From CAZRAL01 sp964598005 (GTDB lineage: Bacteria; Pseudomonadota; Gammaproteobacteria; Burkholderiales; Usitatibacteraceae), in the NCBI GenBank assembly GCA_964598005.1, contig CAZRAL010000009.1:1-64000 (forward strand): DNA of 64,000 nt. Reading direction: 5' to 3'. Positions 33,362-42,537 of this stretch are shown here, piece after piece. How positions within the stretch are numbered: position 1 is the stretch's first letter; the number at the start of each line of letters is the position of its first letter. The translations under genes were made by a program, and so were the position numbers. The notes below the pieces were generated by a model. It searched no databases. It was not told where the DNA came from and saw only the letters and a program-made list of their open reading frames with translations.

Positions 33362-34243
33362 ATGAATATTAAAAAATTTACATTGAGGCCATGGCTTCTA
33401 GCCTTTTTCTTTTTCGCTTCTGCATTTATTGAGAATGGAATAATCACTCATGGTTGGTCTCAAACACAAGCCACTCCGAAAGTGCAATCGGTGCGCGAAA
33501 AATTCGAGCAGATTGCTGTGCAACTTGAGTTTTTTGAATCCATACCTTTTCTTAATAATTGCACGAATATCAGCGCGATAGCCTATGAAAATTATCCCTA
33601 TTTTCAACTCTTGAATCAGGTGCTTGACCCTGAGATAGCAGTCACAGAAATCGCTGCTTTGCGCCACCATAAAAACCCTAAAGTTCGTACCCTGGCGTTG
33701 GCTGCGCTATTTCACCGTAATGATCTGCGCTTATTACCGTTGATCGTGGAATTATCAAAAGATACGGCTCCAACGTTTCCTCGCCATAAGGCACAACAAG
33801 AGGGAGAAGGGATGACTGAATGGCTACTAAAGTCACCTTTAGAAAAACAAAGCGTGGGTGATGTGGCTAAATTGATGGTGGAGTTTTATCGTAAACATAC
33901 TGATCTTTATGATGATGTCGCTCGATCACCACAATCGTTACGAAAAAGAATCGAATATATAGCTAAAGAATTGAAAATATTTAATTTGCATTCTTTTCTT
34001 TATAATCGCGCAAATTATTCCTGCTTCCTAGACGATAAGAAACCTACCTATTTATATCTCTTAAATCGAATAATTGATCCCAAGATCGCCGTCGCAAAAA
34101 TTGCTCCTCTGCGTCACCATGAAAATCCCAAAGTTCGTACCCTCGCGTTGGCCGCACTCTTTCATCGTAACGACCCTCATTTGTTACCGCTGATCGTGGA
34201 ATTATCAGGGGATACAGCCCCAACGTTCCCGAAACATAGCTAG
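33362..34243 (+). CDS. Exported HEAT-like repeat protein, N-terminal part (ends at amber codon)
   Basis: 293 residues from ATG 33362 with a hydrophobic signal segment (WLLAFFFFASAFIENG). The body is a duplication with 450-bp period: both copies carry ALRHHxNPKVRTLALAALFH and LLPLIVELSxDTAPTFP, a HEAT-like helical repeat. The frame ends at TAG 34241-34243, but reading continues in the same frame without a stop to 35245. The second half keeps the QSVGDVAK motif that follows the first copy of the repeat. Hence it is probably one gene interrupted by an amber codon. Function is not recognised. The 316 bp upstream hold nothing recognisable. Confidence 0.65.
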   Translation: MNIKKFTLRPWLLAFFFFASAFIENGIITHGWSQTQATPKVQSVREKFEQIAVQLEFFESIPFLNNCTNISAIAYENYPYFQLLNQVLDPEIAVTEIAALRHHKNPKVRTLALAALFHRNDLRLLPLIVELSKDTAPTFPRHKAQQEGEGMTEWLLKSPLEKQSVGDVAKLMVEFYRKHTDLYDDVARSPQSLRKRIEYIAKELKIFNLHSFLYNRANYSCFLDDKKPTYLYLLNRIIDPKIAVAKIAPLRHHENPKVRTLALAALFHRNDPHLLPLIVELSGDTAPTFPKHS

Positions 34244-34264
34244 TACATAAATTCGAGCTGGTTT

Positions 34265-34366
34265 GAACCAGGGGCAACAGAAGAACAAAGCGTAGGCGAT
34301 GTGGCCAAGGCGATGAAACCAGAGGCAACAGAAAAACAAAGCGTAGGTGATGTGGCCAAGGCGATG
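34265..34366. repeat. 51-bp imperfect tandem repeat (two units)
   Basis: Units 34265-34315 and 34316-34366 differ at few positions and encode EPGATEEQSVGDVAKAM and KPEATEKQSVGDVAKAM. They lie just after the amber codon, in frame with both halves of the split gene. Confidence 0.85.
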
Positions 34367-35245
34367 GTGGCCTTCTATCTTGACCACGCGGGACTTTACG
34401 GCGGTAATGATAGCTCAAAGGAAGTTCCAGGTTTCTCGAATTACTGGGCGCAACGGAAAGAGCGGAAATTTAGTGCAAGCTGGTTTGCAGTTGAACTGGC
34501 GCGCGCCGGACGAGGTGGTATGCCTACACCGCCTGAATACCATGCAGATATTATTCGCTTGAGAAAGCGAATTGATGCGCTTCCAGCGGCTGATCGTGAT
34601 TGGACGTTGCTTTATTTGAATGGTCAGAATGGTAGCGAGATTCTGGTTACTGAAGCTGAGTTGATTGAAGCGGCCAAACGACGCGGTGCGGATGCATTGC
34701 TCTCTGTCTTGCGTGGGAAGATGCCCAGTGATGATCCCGATTTGCATGTTCGGAGTACTTCCAATTATTGGTCATATGAACGACTCATGAAATGGATTTT
34801 GTCCAAAGCACCCCAACTCTTGCGTCGGGAAATGGCTGACGAATTAATTGAACGTGGCCGTAATAAAAGCGCGTGGGTGGTAGCTGCCGCACGGTTGCAG
34901 CCTGAGCGCGGATCCTCAATATTGAAGGTTGCGTTGCCAGACGCTGGCGAGCCGGGTTCGGAGGAACGTACTACATTAATGGCTGCTTTGACCGAAATGG
35001 GAGATGATAACGACTTCGATTTGATATCAACCTGGTTTTTTAACATTGGCGCCAGGCAAGCTGGATTTTTCAATCAGTTGCCGCGCCAGAACGTCTCAAA
35101 GGCGACTCGCCAAATCGTCGCGCGTTTGATCAACGATAAACGCTTCGATACAGCAGGAGTTTGGCCTCTTTCCAATGCCGCTACGCTGATCAATTCGTGG
35201 TCATTGCCATTGCCAAAATTTGACAGTCAAAAATTACATAATTGA
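34301..35245 (+). CDS. HEAT-like repeat protein, C-terminal part (downstream of amber codon)
   Basis: This frame is directly continuous with the upstream gene after TAG 34241. A GTG at 34301 is the first possible restart, yet no ribosome site precedes it. It codes for 314 residues: the second QSVGDVAK unit, then a helical region with ALLSVLRGKMPSDDP and RGRNKSAWVVAAARLQPERG. No signal peptide, so if made separately it would be cytoplasmic, unlike the N-terminal part. Most likely the rest of a single 627-codon gene. The stop codon overlaps the first bases of an A-family repeat. Confidence 0.6.
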   Translation: MAKAMKPEATEKQSVGDVAKAMVAFYLDHAGLYGGNDSSKEVPGFSNYWAQRKERKFSASWFAVELARAGRGGMPTPPEYHADIIRLRKRIDALPAADRDWTLLYLNGQNGSEILVTEAELIEAAKRRGADALLSVLRGKMPSDDPDLHVRSTSNYWSYERLMKWILSKAPQLLRREMADELIERGRNKSAWVVAAARLQPERGSSILKVALPDAGEPGSEERTTLMAALTEMGDDNDFDLISTWFFNIGARQAGFFNQLPRQNVSKATRQIVARLINDKRFDTAGVWPLSNAATLINSWSLPLPKFDSQKLHN

Positions 35246-35324
35246 TGTTACGCGCAGGCGAAGCGGCTTCCCTATGAAAATGGCTTTTCCGGTAAAAATG
35301 TTTCTCCTCTGCAGTGCGTAACAT
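35245..35324. repeat. A-family miniature repeat, complete copy (A5)
   Basis: 80 bp with inverted ends ATGTTACGC (35245-35253) and GCGTAACAT (35316-35324). The inner part has the near-palindrome GAAAATGGCTTTTCCGG. This is the reference copy; related sequences are at 1063, 21640, 24122, 24378 and 35953. The first base overlaps the preceding stop codon. Confidence 0.75.
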
Positions 35325-35354
35325 CAGTTACATAACGAAGCAGTGGGAGGCAAC

Positions 35355-35426
35355 ATGCGCAAATTAGCGGCTATGGCGGCCATGCTTGACGCATTGCGCC
35401 AGACCAGTGCCATATGGGGTCAATAA
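35355..35426 (+). CDS. Possible 23-residue peptide
   Basis: ATG at 35355 is preceded by GGGAGGCAAC, a strong ribosome site, and encodes MRKLAAMAAMLDALRQTSA plus four residues. No homology is recognised. The rest of the 35246-35596 gap shows only the A repeat and the probable fdxA promoter. Confidence 0.25.
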   Translation: MRKLAAMAAMLDALRQTSAIWGQ

Positions 35427-35596
35427 AAAGCAAATGATGATGCGATAAAGCGCGGAAAACAAGAATAACAATACACAGCGACAGAACTATATTGATGGGA
35501 GGGGCAGACTATTGCATCAAATAATCAGTAGTGGTAAGAAGATCAGGGTGCCTCTGCTAAAATGATATTTTATTTCCGTTGTTTACCGAGGCCGCT

Positions 35597-35920
35597 GTGA
35601 CCTACGTCATTACCGAATCCTGCATCAAGTGCAAATACTCCGATTGTGTCGATGTTTGTCCGGTCGATTGTTTCCGCGAGGGGCCGAACATGCTGGTGAT
35701 CGATCCCGACGAATGTATCGATTGCACGCTGTGCGTGGCCGAGTGCCCGGTCGAGGCCATTTTTGCCGAGGACGATGTGCCCGAGAACCAGCGCGCATTC
35801 ATCGCCATCAACGCCGACCTGGCCAAAGTCTGGAAGCCGATCGTCGAAAGCAAAGCCGCTCCTGCCGATGCTGACGAGTGGGTCAAGGTCAAGGACAAAG
35901 CGCATCTTCTCGAGAAATAG
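35597..35920 (+). CDS. fdxA: 7Fe ferredoxin FdxA
   Basis: 107 residues with one [3Fe-4S] and one [4Fe-4S] cluster. Cysteines occur at 9, 12, 17, 21, 25, 40, 43, 46 and 50 (ESCIKCKYSDCVDVCPVDC, ECIDCTLCVAECPVEAI). The long C-terminal extension beginning near ENQRAFIAINADLAKVW is typical of Azotobacter-type FdxA. The GTG at 35597 gives the family start MTYVITESC; GAGG lies 8 bp before it. It is a low-potential electron carrier with unspecified partners, often found alone as here. Confidence 0.95.
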   Translation: MTYVITESCIKCKYSDCVDVCPVDCFREGPNMLVIDPDECIDCTLCVAECPVEAIFAEDDVPENQRAFIAINADLAKVWKPIVESKAAPADADEWVKVKDKAHLLEK

Positions 35921-35952
35921 AGTTTCTCGCCTGCACTCAAACCCGACTGCAG

Positions 35953-36025
35953 ATGTTACGCAGAAGCAAAGTGGTTTCCCTGCCGAAGGGACCTTTTCGG
36001 TGAAATTTTTTTCCATCTGCCGAAC
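35953..36025. repeat. A-family repeat, divergent copy (A6)
   Basis: ATGTTACGCAGAAGCAAAG, GTTTCCCTGCCGAAGG and CCTTTTCGGTGAAATTTTT follow the A consensus. The right end is degraded to CTGCCGAACATTC. Confidence 0.55.
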
Positions 36026-36035
36026 ATTCTGGATT

Positions 36036-36102
36036 TGCCCCCGCGCAGGCGGGGGGCCAAGCTGCACCATATTCAACTTAGGCCCCCGCCTGCGCGGGGG
36101 CA
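36036..36102. terminator. Long GC-rich inverted repeat between fdxA and addB
   Basis: TGCCCCCGCGCAGGCGGGGG (from 36036) pairs almost perfectly with CCCCCGCCTGCGCGGGGGCA (to 36102) across a loop of about 22 nt. No U-run follows. It could act as a factor-assisted or bidirectional stop, or be a REP-type element. Confidence 0.45.
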
Positions 36103-36136
36103 GGACTCAGGGAAGTAAAATAAGCAGCGTTCGCCT

Positions 36137-39046
36137 ATGAGCGCTTCGATATCATCTGGCGCTTTGTTCCAGCAGGCGTGTTTTTCACCGGCCACCCTTA
36201 TTGCTGAAGCCGCACGCCTGATCGTTGCGCAACAGGCCGCCCGCTTGCCGGATCTTTCCGCGTCCACCGTCATCATCACAACGCACGCCGCACCTGCCTT
36301 GAAGCGCGCACTGGTGCAGGAAGCCGCCTTGCAGGGGCATCCCACTATCATGCTGCCGCGCATCGGCACACTGGAAAACATGGCTGCCACGATTCAGATT
36401 GCCGACCCAGTCAAAGTAGTGAATGACAGCGAGCGTGTGCTGCAGGTATATCAAGCGCTAAAAAAACAGCGCTGGTTTTTACCGGCTGAGTGTTTGCGCG
36501 TGGCGCATGAACTGGTCAACCTCATCGATGGGCTCACCCATCACATGACCGCGTTGCCTGCTACGCTGCAGGAACACAGCCACACTCTGGCGCGCACTTA
36601 TGCAATCGGTAAAACCAATAGCAATCTCAGTTTTGAAGCCACGTTGACTTACGATATCTGGCGCACGCTGGCGCAACCGGCCAATGGGGAGGCTGACCGG
36701 GCCACGCTCTACGCCTTGCAGCTGACGGCATGGGCCGCGCATCCCACCGGGCCTTTGTACATTATTGGCAGTGAAGCGCTGACGCGCCGCGAGCAGGCTT
36801 TTGTGCAGGCATATGCCAGCCAGGCCCCCGCTTTATTGATCGATGCGACCTTAACCGATGATTCGGCGCGCGGCAACTTTATCGCCCATGCCTTCGCCGC
36901 TGCGCCGGGCGGGGCCGATGCTACCAGCCACACAAGCCGTGACAGTACCTGGCTGCAATGCAGCGTGGCGCGCGATGTGGAAGAAGAGGCGCATGCTGCG
37001 CTCAGCGTGCTGAAGCAGTGGCTGATTGAGGGCAAGCGCAACATCGCCATTGTGGCGCTTGACCGCTTGACCGCGCGTCGCCTGCGCGCGCTGGCCGAGC
37101 GCGATGCGATTCTGATGCAGGATGAAATCGGCTGGCCGTACTCGACCACAGTGAGCGCCACGGCCATCATGCGCTGGCTGGAAGCAAGGCAGGATGGCTT
37201 CTATCACACGACCTTGTTCGACTTGCTGAAATCGCCCTTCATTTTTACCGATTGGCGAGAACAGTGGGGCCGCGCGCGCTTGCAGGCCGCCATCGACACG
37301 CTCGAACGGGTTGCACGACGGGCGGGCGTTGTAGCGGGCCTTACGCGTTTGCACGAGGCGCTGACCCGACATGCCGAGCGCGTAACAGGAGACGACGCTA
37401 CCGCTGCATCCCTGCACGATGCCGATGCGATCATCGCGCGATTGGTCGAAGCCGACCGTGCTTTTTCCTCGCAGCGGCGCACCCCGTCTGGATGGCTGAA
37501 AACCCTGCGCACCAGTCTGGTTGCGTTGGGCATGGAGGCCGGCTTGACATGCGACCTGGCTGGTCACGGGTTACTCACCGTGCTGGATCAACTGGAAAAC
37601 GATGTAGCCGCCACCAGCATGTTGTTATCCACCAGCGAGTGGCTGGACTGGTTACGCGCCGAACTGGAAGCCGCGCGTTTTCGCGATGTCACCATCGCCA
37701 GCCCCATTGTGCTGACTTCGCTGGAAGCCACCCGTTTGCGATCCTTCGAGGGCGTGCTGGTGATCGGCGCATCGGCGTCCAACCTGCCGGGCACACCAGT
37801 GGCGGGCAGCGTATTCAACCAATCGGTGCGGCATATTCTCGGCTTGCCTACCCATATCCAACAGATGCAATCCATCACCCATGATCTGGCCAGGCTGATG
37901 CAACGCACACCGGTTTGCTACATCAACTGGCAATCCGATGCCGCGGCTGAACCCATGCCGCCTGCGCCGTGGGTGCACGCGCTGATCGTGGAAGCGCGCC
38001 GGCAGGGTGCGGAAATCGTACAAAATATAAAACTACCAATATCGACGGGCGTTTTCAGCCAAAAATGGCTGGAAAATGGCGCCAATATTGGCGTTTCATT
38101 TAAAGATAATTCGCGTGCTCCTGCGCCTGCGGTGAAAAGCGCCCAGCTTCCCGCACGAATCAGCGCCAGCGGTTACCAAAGTCTGGTCGATTGTCCGTAT
38201 CAATTTTTCGCCCGCGGCGTGCTGGGTTTACGCGAGCCCGATGCCATCGAAGAAACGATGGACAAGCGCGATTTCGGCGAACTGGTGCACGCTATTCTGC
38301 ACCGCTTTCATGCACGCTTCCCGCTGGTTTCCGCAGTGGAAGAGGCGACATTGAAAGCCGCATTGGCCGAGGAGACAGCGGCCGTGTTCAAAGAGGCGAT
38401 GCAGCAAAACTTCATTGCCCGCGCCTGGTTATTGCAATGGCAGTCGGCAATCGATGCCTACCTCGAGTGGCAACGGCAACGCGAGGCCGAGGGCTGGCGT
38501 TGGCAACAAGGCGAAACGCCAGGTGCGATTTCCATTCCGCTCGTCCTTCCGTTTGCCACCCCGCTTACCGAAGGCACAACGTTAACGCTAGAAGGCCGGC
38601 TCGACCGCATCGATTCGCGGCCCGCCCTGAATGAGTCTGCTGTTAAAGAGCAGGCCGTCATCGACTACAAAGCGCGTGACGCCGCCACGCTCAGAAAAAA
38701 ACTGAAACAAGCAGGCGAAGATGTGCAATTGCCGGTATATGCCGCGCTACTTTCGGCTGTGCACATAAACGCGGACGGCGCTTCAAGCACAGCGACCCAT
38801 GCCACCGCTTCGTCCGCGCCCGTCGTCGAGGCCGCCTATCTCAGCATCATGCGCGGCGAGGTAAAACCTGTCGTGCACGCCGGTGCCGCTGCCGCCGGGG
38901 AGCAGGCACAACAGCGGCTGGCGGTTATATTCGAGGCGCTGCATCGCGGTGCCGGGTTGCCCGCGCAAGGCGTGGAGGCCGTGTGTGCGCATTGCGAAGC
39001 ACGTGGCTTGTGCCGCCGCGATCACTGGGACCGCGATGCCGATTGA
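36137..39046 (+). CDS. addB: Double-strand-break repair nuclease subunit AddB-like
   Basis: A 969-residue protein partnering AddA in a RecBCD-like helicase-nuclease that resects DNA ends. The N-terminal helicase-like part lacks a clear Walker A, as usual for AddB. The C-terminal PD-(D/E)XK nuclease region shows ASGYQSLVDCPYQFFAR, DFGELVHAILHRFH, LEGRLDRIDSR and VIDYKARD; then CAHCEARGLCRRD near the C-terminus with Cys ligands. The last 11 bp overlap addA. It starts ATG 36137; the intergenic hairpin and A repeat precede it. Confidence 0.9.
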   Translation: MSASISSGALFQQACFSPATLIAEAARLIVAQQAARLPDLSASTVIITTHAAPALKRALVQEAALQGHPTIMLPRIGTLENMAATIQIADPVKVVNDSERVLQVYQALKKQRWFLPAECLRVAHELVNLIDGLTHHMTALPATLQEHSHTLARTYAIGKTNSNLSFEATLTYDIWRTLAQPANGEADRATLYALQLTAWAAHPTGPLYIIGSEALTRREQAFVQAYASQAPALLIDATLTDDSARGNFIAHAFAAAPGGADATSHTSRDSTWLQCSVARDVEEEAHAALSVLKQWLIEGKRNIAIVALDRLTARRLRALAERDAILMQDEIGWPYSTTVSATAIMRWLEARQDGFYHTTLFDLLKSPFIFTDWREQWGRARLQAAIDTLERVARRAGVVAGLTRLHEALTRHAERVTGDDATAASLHDADAIIARLVEADRAFSSQRRTPSGWLKTLRTSLVALGMEAGLTCDLAGHGLLTVLDQLENDVAATSMLLSTSEWLDWLRAELEAARFRDVTIASPIVLTSLEATRLRSFEGVLVIGASASNLPGTPVAGSVFNQSVRHILGLPTHIQQMQSITHDLARLMQRTPVCYINWQSDAAAEPMPPAPWVHALIVEARRQGAEIVQNIKLPISTGVFSQKWLENGANIGVSFKDNSRAPAPAVKSAQLPARISASGYQSLVDCPYQFFARGVLGLREPDAIEETMDKRDFGELVHAILHRFHARFPLVSAVEEATLKAALAEETAAVFKEAMQQNFIARAWLLQWQSAIDAYLEWQRQREAEGWRWQQGETPGAISIPLVLPFATPLTEGTTLTLEGRLDRIDSRPALNESAVKEQAVIDYKARDAATLRKKLKQAGEDVQLPVYAALLSAVHINADGASSTATHATASSAPVVEAAYLSIMRGEVKPVVHAGAAAAGEQAQQRLAVIFEALHRGAGLPAQGVEAVCAHCEARGLCRRDHWDRDAD

Positions 39047-42000
39047 GCCGGTCACCACACGCGAAGCCGTAACCCGGCTGGCGCTCGATCCGCGCCAGAG
39101 CATGGTGGTGGAAGCCTGCGCAGGCTCGGGCAAAACCTGGCTGCTGGTCTCGCGCATGTTACGCCTGTTGCTTGCAGGTGCGGCACCATCAAGCCTGCTG
39201 GCGATTACCTTCACCCGCAAGGCCGCGCAGGAAATGAAAACCCGGCTGATGAACCTGCTCGAACAATTGGCGGTTGCACCTGAAGAAGAAGCGCGCGCCT
39301 TGCTGCGCGCGCGCATGCTCAGTGAAGGCGAAAGCGAAATCGACGCGGCGCTGCCCCAAGCGCGCGCGTTATTTGCCGAAGTGGCATTTGCTTCGCCGGG
39401 CCTCACCATCTCGACCTTTCACGGCTGGTTTCAGCAACTGCTGGCAGCCGCACCGCTGGGCGAAGGCAGTGGCGACAGCAGCGTGACCGACAGCGAACAC
39501 CGGTTGATCGAAGAAGCATGGCTCATATTTGCCGAGGCGCTGAACCGCGAACCTGAAACCGCCGCCGCTACCGCACTGCATAACCTGTTTGCCACCCAAG
39601 GCCTGTTCAACACCCGCAAACTGCTGCGCCACTTCATCGCCCGCCGTACCGAGTGGCGCATTTATGCGCGCGAAACGCTGGGCATTGCGGCCAATGCGCC
39701 CGACGACACCGCCATCGAAACCGCGCTGCAATATTGGCAACACGAATGGCAGATATGGCAGACATGGCAGATCGACCCCGATGCCGATCCCACTCAAGCG
39801 TGGATGGCAGACGCAGCTTTCCGGGCCGATGCGCACGCGTTGGTGAGTAGTCTTACTGCACAACCCAAACTGCCGAAAACCGCCCGACAAAGAATCGACA
39901 TGCTGGAAGCCGGGCTACGGCTGACCGATGCCGAACCTTGCTATCGCACCCTATACCGCGCCTTGCTGACGTTGGAAGATACGCCGGTAAAAATCGTTGC
40001 GACGTGGGCGGAAAAAAGCGGAGTACCAGACGTGCACGCGCGCCTGTGCGAGGCGCTGGATCGTTTACGTACTGCGCGGCTGGATCAGATCAATTACCAA
40101 CTGAATCGCGACGCGTTAACGGCGGGCCTGGCGTTGCTGGCCGTGTATGAAAAACTAAAACGCGATCAACGCCAGCTCGATTACGTCGATCTCGAATGGC
40201 GCGCCTTTGAATTGCTCAACGACAGCGCGCACGCCGAAACCCTGCAATACCGGCTCGATTGCCGTTATCGACATATTTTGCTCGACGAATTTCAGGATAC
40301 CAACCCGATCCAGTGGCGCAGCCTCACCGCGTGGCTGGATGCCAGCGTGGCCGCGGACAACCCACCCACCGTATTCATGGTCGGTGACCCCAAGCAGGCC
40401 ATCTACCGCTTCCGGCGTACCGATGCGCGGCTGTTTCACCAGGCGCGCGATTACTTTGTGACGCATTTCAATGCGCGCGTAGGGCGCCTCGACCAAACCC
40501 GGCGCAATGCTCCTGCGGTAACGCAATTCGTCAATCGTCTGTTTGAAAACTGGCCCGGCTTTGCAGGCTTTGCCCCGCATCACAGCGAACAGCCGGATTT
40601 GCCCGGTGGCGTGGCCCTGTTGCCGCCTTTTGTTACCCGAGCCAAACCCGTCAAACAGGAAACAGAAGAAAACGAAACAGCAGAGCAAGCTACAAATGCA
40701 ACGGTTTGGCGCAACCCCTTGCTTACACCACTGGCGGACGACACCGAAGACCGCTTTGCCGCCGAGGCGCAGGCGCTGGCCGCGTCGATTCGCGCCGCAG
40801 TGGGGCAGGTGGATATCGCACAGACCGATACTGAAGGGCAGCTGCAGTACCGTCCCGCCCGCTACAGCGACTTTCTGGTGCTGTTCCGCCGCCGTCTGCC
40901 GCTGGAAACATTTGAACAGGCGTTAAAGGCAGCACATATTCCCTACATCAGCGCGCGCCCCGGGGGTTTAATGGCCGCATTGGAAATTCGCGATCTCGCA
41001 GCCTTGTTGACCTTTCTTGTCACGCCCAGCGACGACCTTGCTCTGGCACAAATACTGAAATCGCCGCTATTCGCAGCCACGGACGACAATCTGCTGACGT
41101 TGCATGCGGCTGAGGGTGGCGCATGGTGGCAGCGCTTGCAAACCCTGCACTTTGCCACTGCCGACTGCACGCCACTGGCGCGCGCGCAGCGCCACTTGCG
41201 CATATGGCGGGAATGGATGGAAACCTTGCCCGTGCACGATCTGCTCGATCGCATTTATCACCATGGCGACATCATTGCACGCTATGCGGCGGCAGTGCCC
41301 GAAGCGCTGCAAGCCGCGGTGGTAGCCAATCTGCACGTCTTCATGGCGCTGGCCTTGCAAGTCGATAGCGGACGTTACCCCAGTCTGCCGCGCTTTCTCG
41401 AAGAATTGAAAAGCTATGACACATTACCGGATCAGGATGCCCCCGATTCAGGCGTGGTGCGAAATCACGAAGAAAATACTGAACCAGGCCAGCACACCCC
41501 CGACGCTGTGCGCATGATGACCATTCACGCCGCAAAAGGACTGGAAGCGCCCATCGTGTGGCTAATCGATGCGGCCAATGCCCGCGAACCGCACGACGCG
41601 CATCGCCTGGTTATCGATTGGCCGCCGGAGCACACTGCGCCGCGCCATTTCTCCTTTGTCGCCGGGCAGGCAACGCATGGCGGGAAAACGCGCGTTGACA
41701 AGCGCCAATCGATCTTCGATGCAGAAGAACGCTACACCGCGCGCGAGCGCCTGAATCTGCTGTACGTGGCCGCCACCCGCGCCCGGCAGTATTTTGTAAT
41801 GAGCGGCACTACTCTGACCAAAACAGCGGCACAGGAAGAAACCGATGAAAATGAAAACCGCAAGACCAGCTGGCTGGAGTGGGCCCGCCAGCGCGTAAGT
41901 AATACCCCCTCCTGCTGGCCGGAAACCGTAATGGCAAATGACGCGGCAACTCCTGTAATGGATGCTGAGCAGTCTACCCTGCACCAGGAAAAAACACCGA

Positions 42001-42512
42001 TTTCCAGCACATGCGGCGCGCGAATGGAAACTGGGGACATGCCGTGGGCGATACCGATTGGCGCGCGCACCGCGATTGCGCCCCTAGATCAGCAGCGACA
42101 AACCGGCATCGCTATTCATGCCGCGCTGGAAAAATTGGCACCGCACCATGCGAGCAGGGTGGACAACGAAAAACACGGGGATAGGGCTACACAAGTAGCA
42201 ACACCAGCTTTTGCTGCAGCGGCGCGCATTATCGAGACGCCCGCACTACGGCGCTTTTACGACGTCAGTGAATTTATCCGCGCCTTCAACGAAATCGAAA
42301 TCGCAAACGAAAATGGCGTACTGCGGATTGATCGTCTGGTTGAATTTGACACCGAAGTCTGGGTGCTCGATTACAAAACCGGGCAAACGGACGCAGGGCA
42401 ATATCGTGACCAGATTGCGGCTTATTGCCAAGCTATCGCGCAACTTTATCCGGGCAAATCGGTAAGAGGGGCACTGATTAGTACGGTAGGTGAATTAATC
42501 CCCATTCATTAA
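39036..42512 (+). CDS. addA: UvrD-type helicase-nuclease AddA-like
   Basis: A 1158-residue SF1A helicase with a C-terminal nuclease. Walker A is EACAGSGKT (26-34), motif Ia LLAITFTRKAAQEMK, motif II LDEFQDTNPIQWR, motif III VFMVGDPKQAIYRFR, motif V/VI MTIHAAKGLEAPIVW and LLYVAATRAR. The nuclease site lies in IDRLVEFDTEVWVLDYKTG (in parts). The ATG at 39036 overlaps addB; the frame is open 51 codons farther upstream inside addB, but the family start is here. Together with addB it provides end resection and Chi-type recombination. Confidence 0.93.
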   Translation: MPIEPVTTREAVTRLALDPRQSMVVEACAGSGKTWLLVSRMLRLLLAGAAPSSLLAITFTRKAAQEMKTRLMNLLEQLAVAPEEEARALLRARMLSEGESEIDAALPQARALFAEVAFASPGLTISTFHGWFQQLLAAAPLGEGSGDSSVTDSEHRLIEEAWLIFAEALNREPETAAATALHNLFATQGLFNTRKLLRHFIARRTEWRIYARETLGIAANAPDDTAIETALQYWQHEWQIWQTWQIDPDADPTQAWMADAAFRADAHALVSSLTAQPKLPKTARQRIDMLEAGLRLTDAEPCYRTLYRALLTLEDTPVKIVATWAEKSGVPDVHARLCEALDRLRTARLDQINYQLNRDALTAGLALLAVYEKLKRDQRQLDYVDLEWRAFELLNDSAHAETLQYRLDCRYRHILLDEFQDTNPIQWRSLTAWLDASVAADNPPTVFMVGDPKQAIYRFRRTDARLFHQARDYFVTHFNARVGRLDQTRRNAPAVTQFVNRLFENWPGFAGFAPHHSEQPDLPGGVALLPPFVTRAKPVKQETEENETAEQATNATVWRNPLLTPLADDTEDRFAAEAQALAASIRAAVGQVDIAQTDTEGQLQYRPARYSDFLVLFRRRLPLETFEQALKAAHIPYISARPGGLMAALEIRDLAALLTFLVTPSDDLALAQILKSPLFAATDDNLLTLHAAEGGAWWQRLQTLHFATADCTPLARAQRHLRIWREWMETLPVHDLLDRIYHHGDIIARYAAAVPEALQAAVVANLHVFMALALQVDSGRYPSLPRFLEELKSYDTLPDQDAPDSGVVRNHEENTEPGQHTPDAVRMMTIHAAKGLEAPIVWLIDAANAREPHDAHRLVIDWPPEHTAPRHFSFVAGQATHGGKTRVDKRQSIFDAEERYTARERLNLLYVAATRARQYFVMSGTTLTKTAAQEETDENENRKTSWLEWARQRVSNTPSCWPETVMANDAATPVMDAEQSTLHQEKTPISSTCGARMETGDMPWAIPIGARTAIAPLDQQRQTGIAIHAALEKLAPHHASRVDNEKHGDRATQVATPAFAAAARIIETPALRRFYDVSEFIRAFNEIEIANENGVLRIDRLVEFDTEVWVLDYKTGQTDAGQYRDQIAAYCQAIAQLYPGKSVRGALISTVGELIPIH

Positions 42513-42537
42513 TTCAATATTTCTTCCATTGAACCAT

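Noticed and set aside
40155..40688. 177-codon minus-strand frame inside addA, and similar long antisense frames in rho (31519-32466) and the binding-protein gene (55893-57488)
   Set aside because: They are antisense shadows of well-recognised genes and show no family motifs or ribosome sites of their own.
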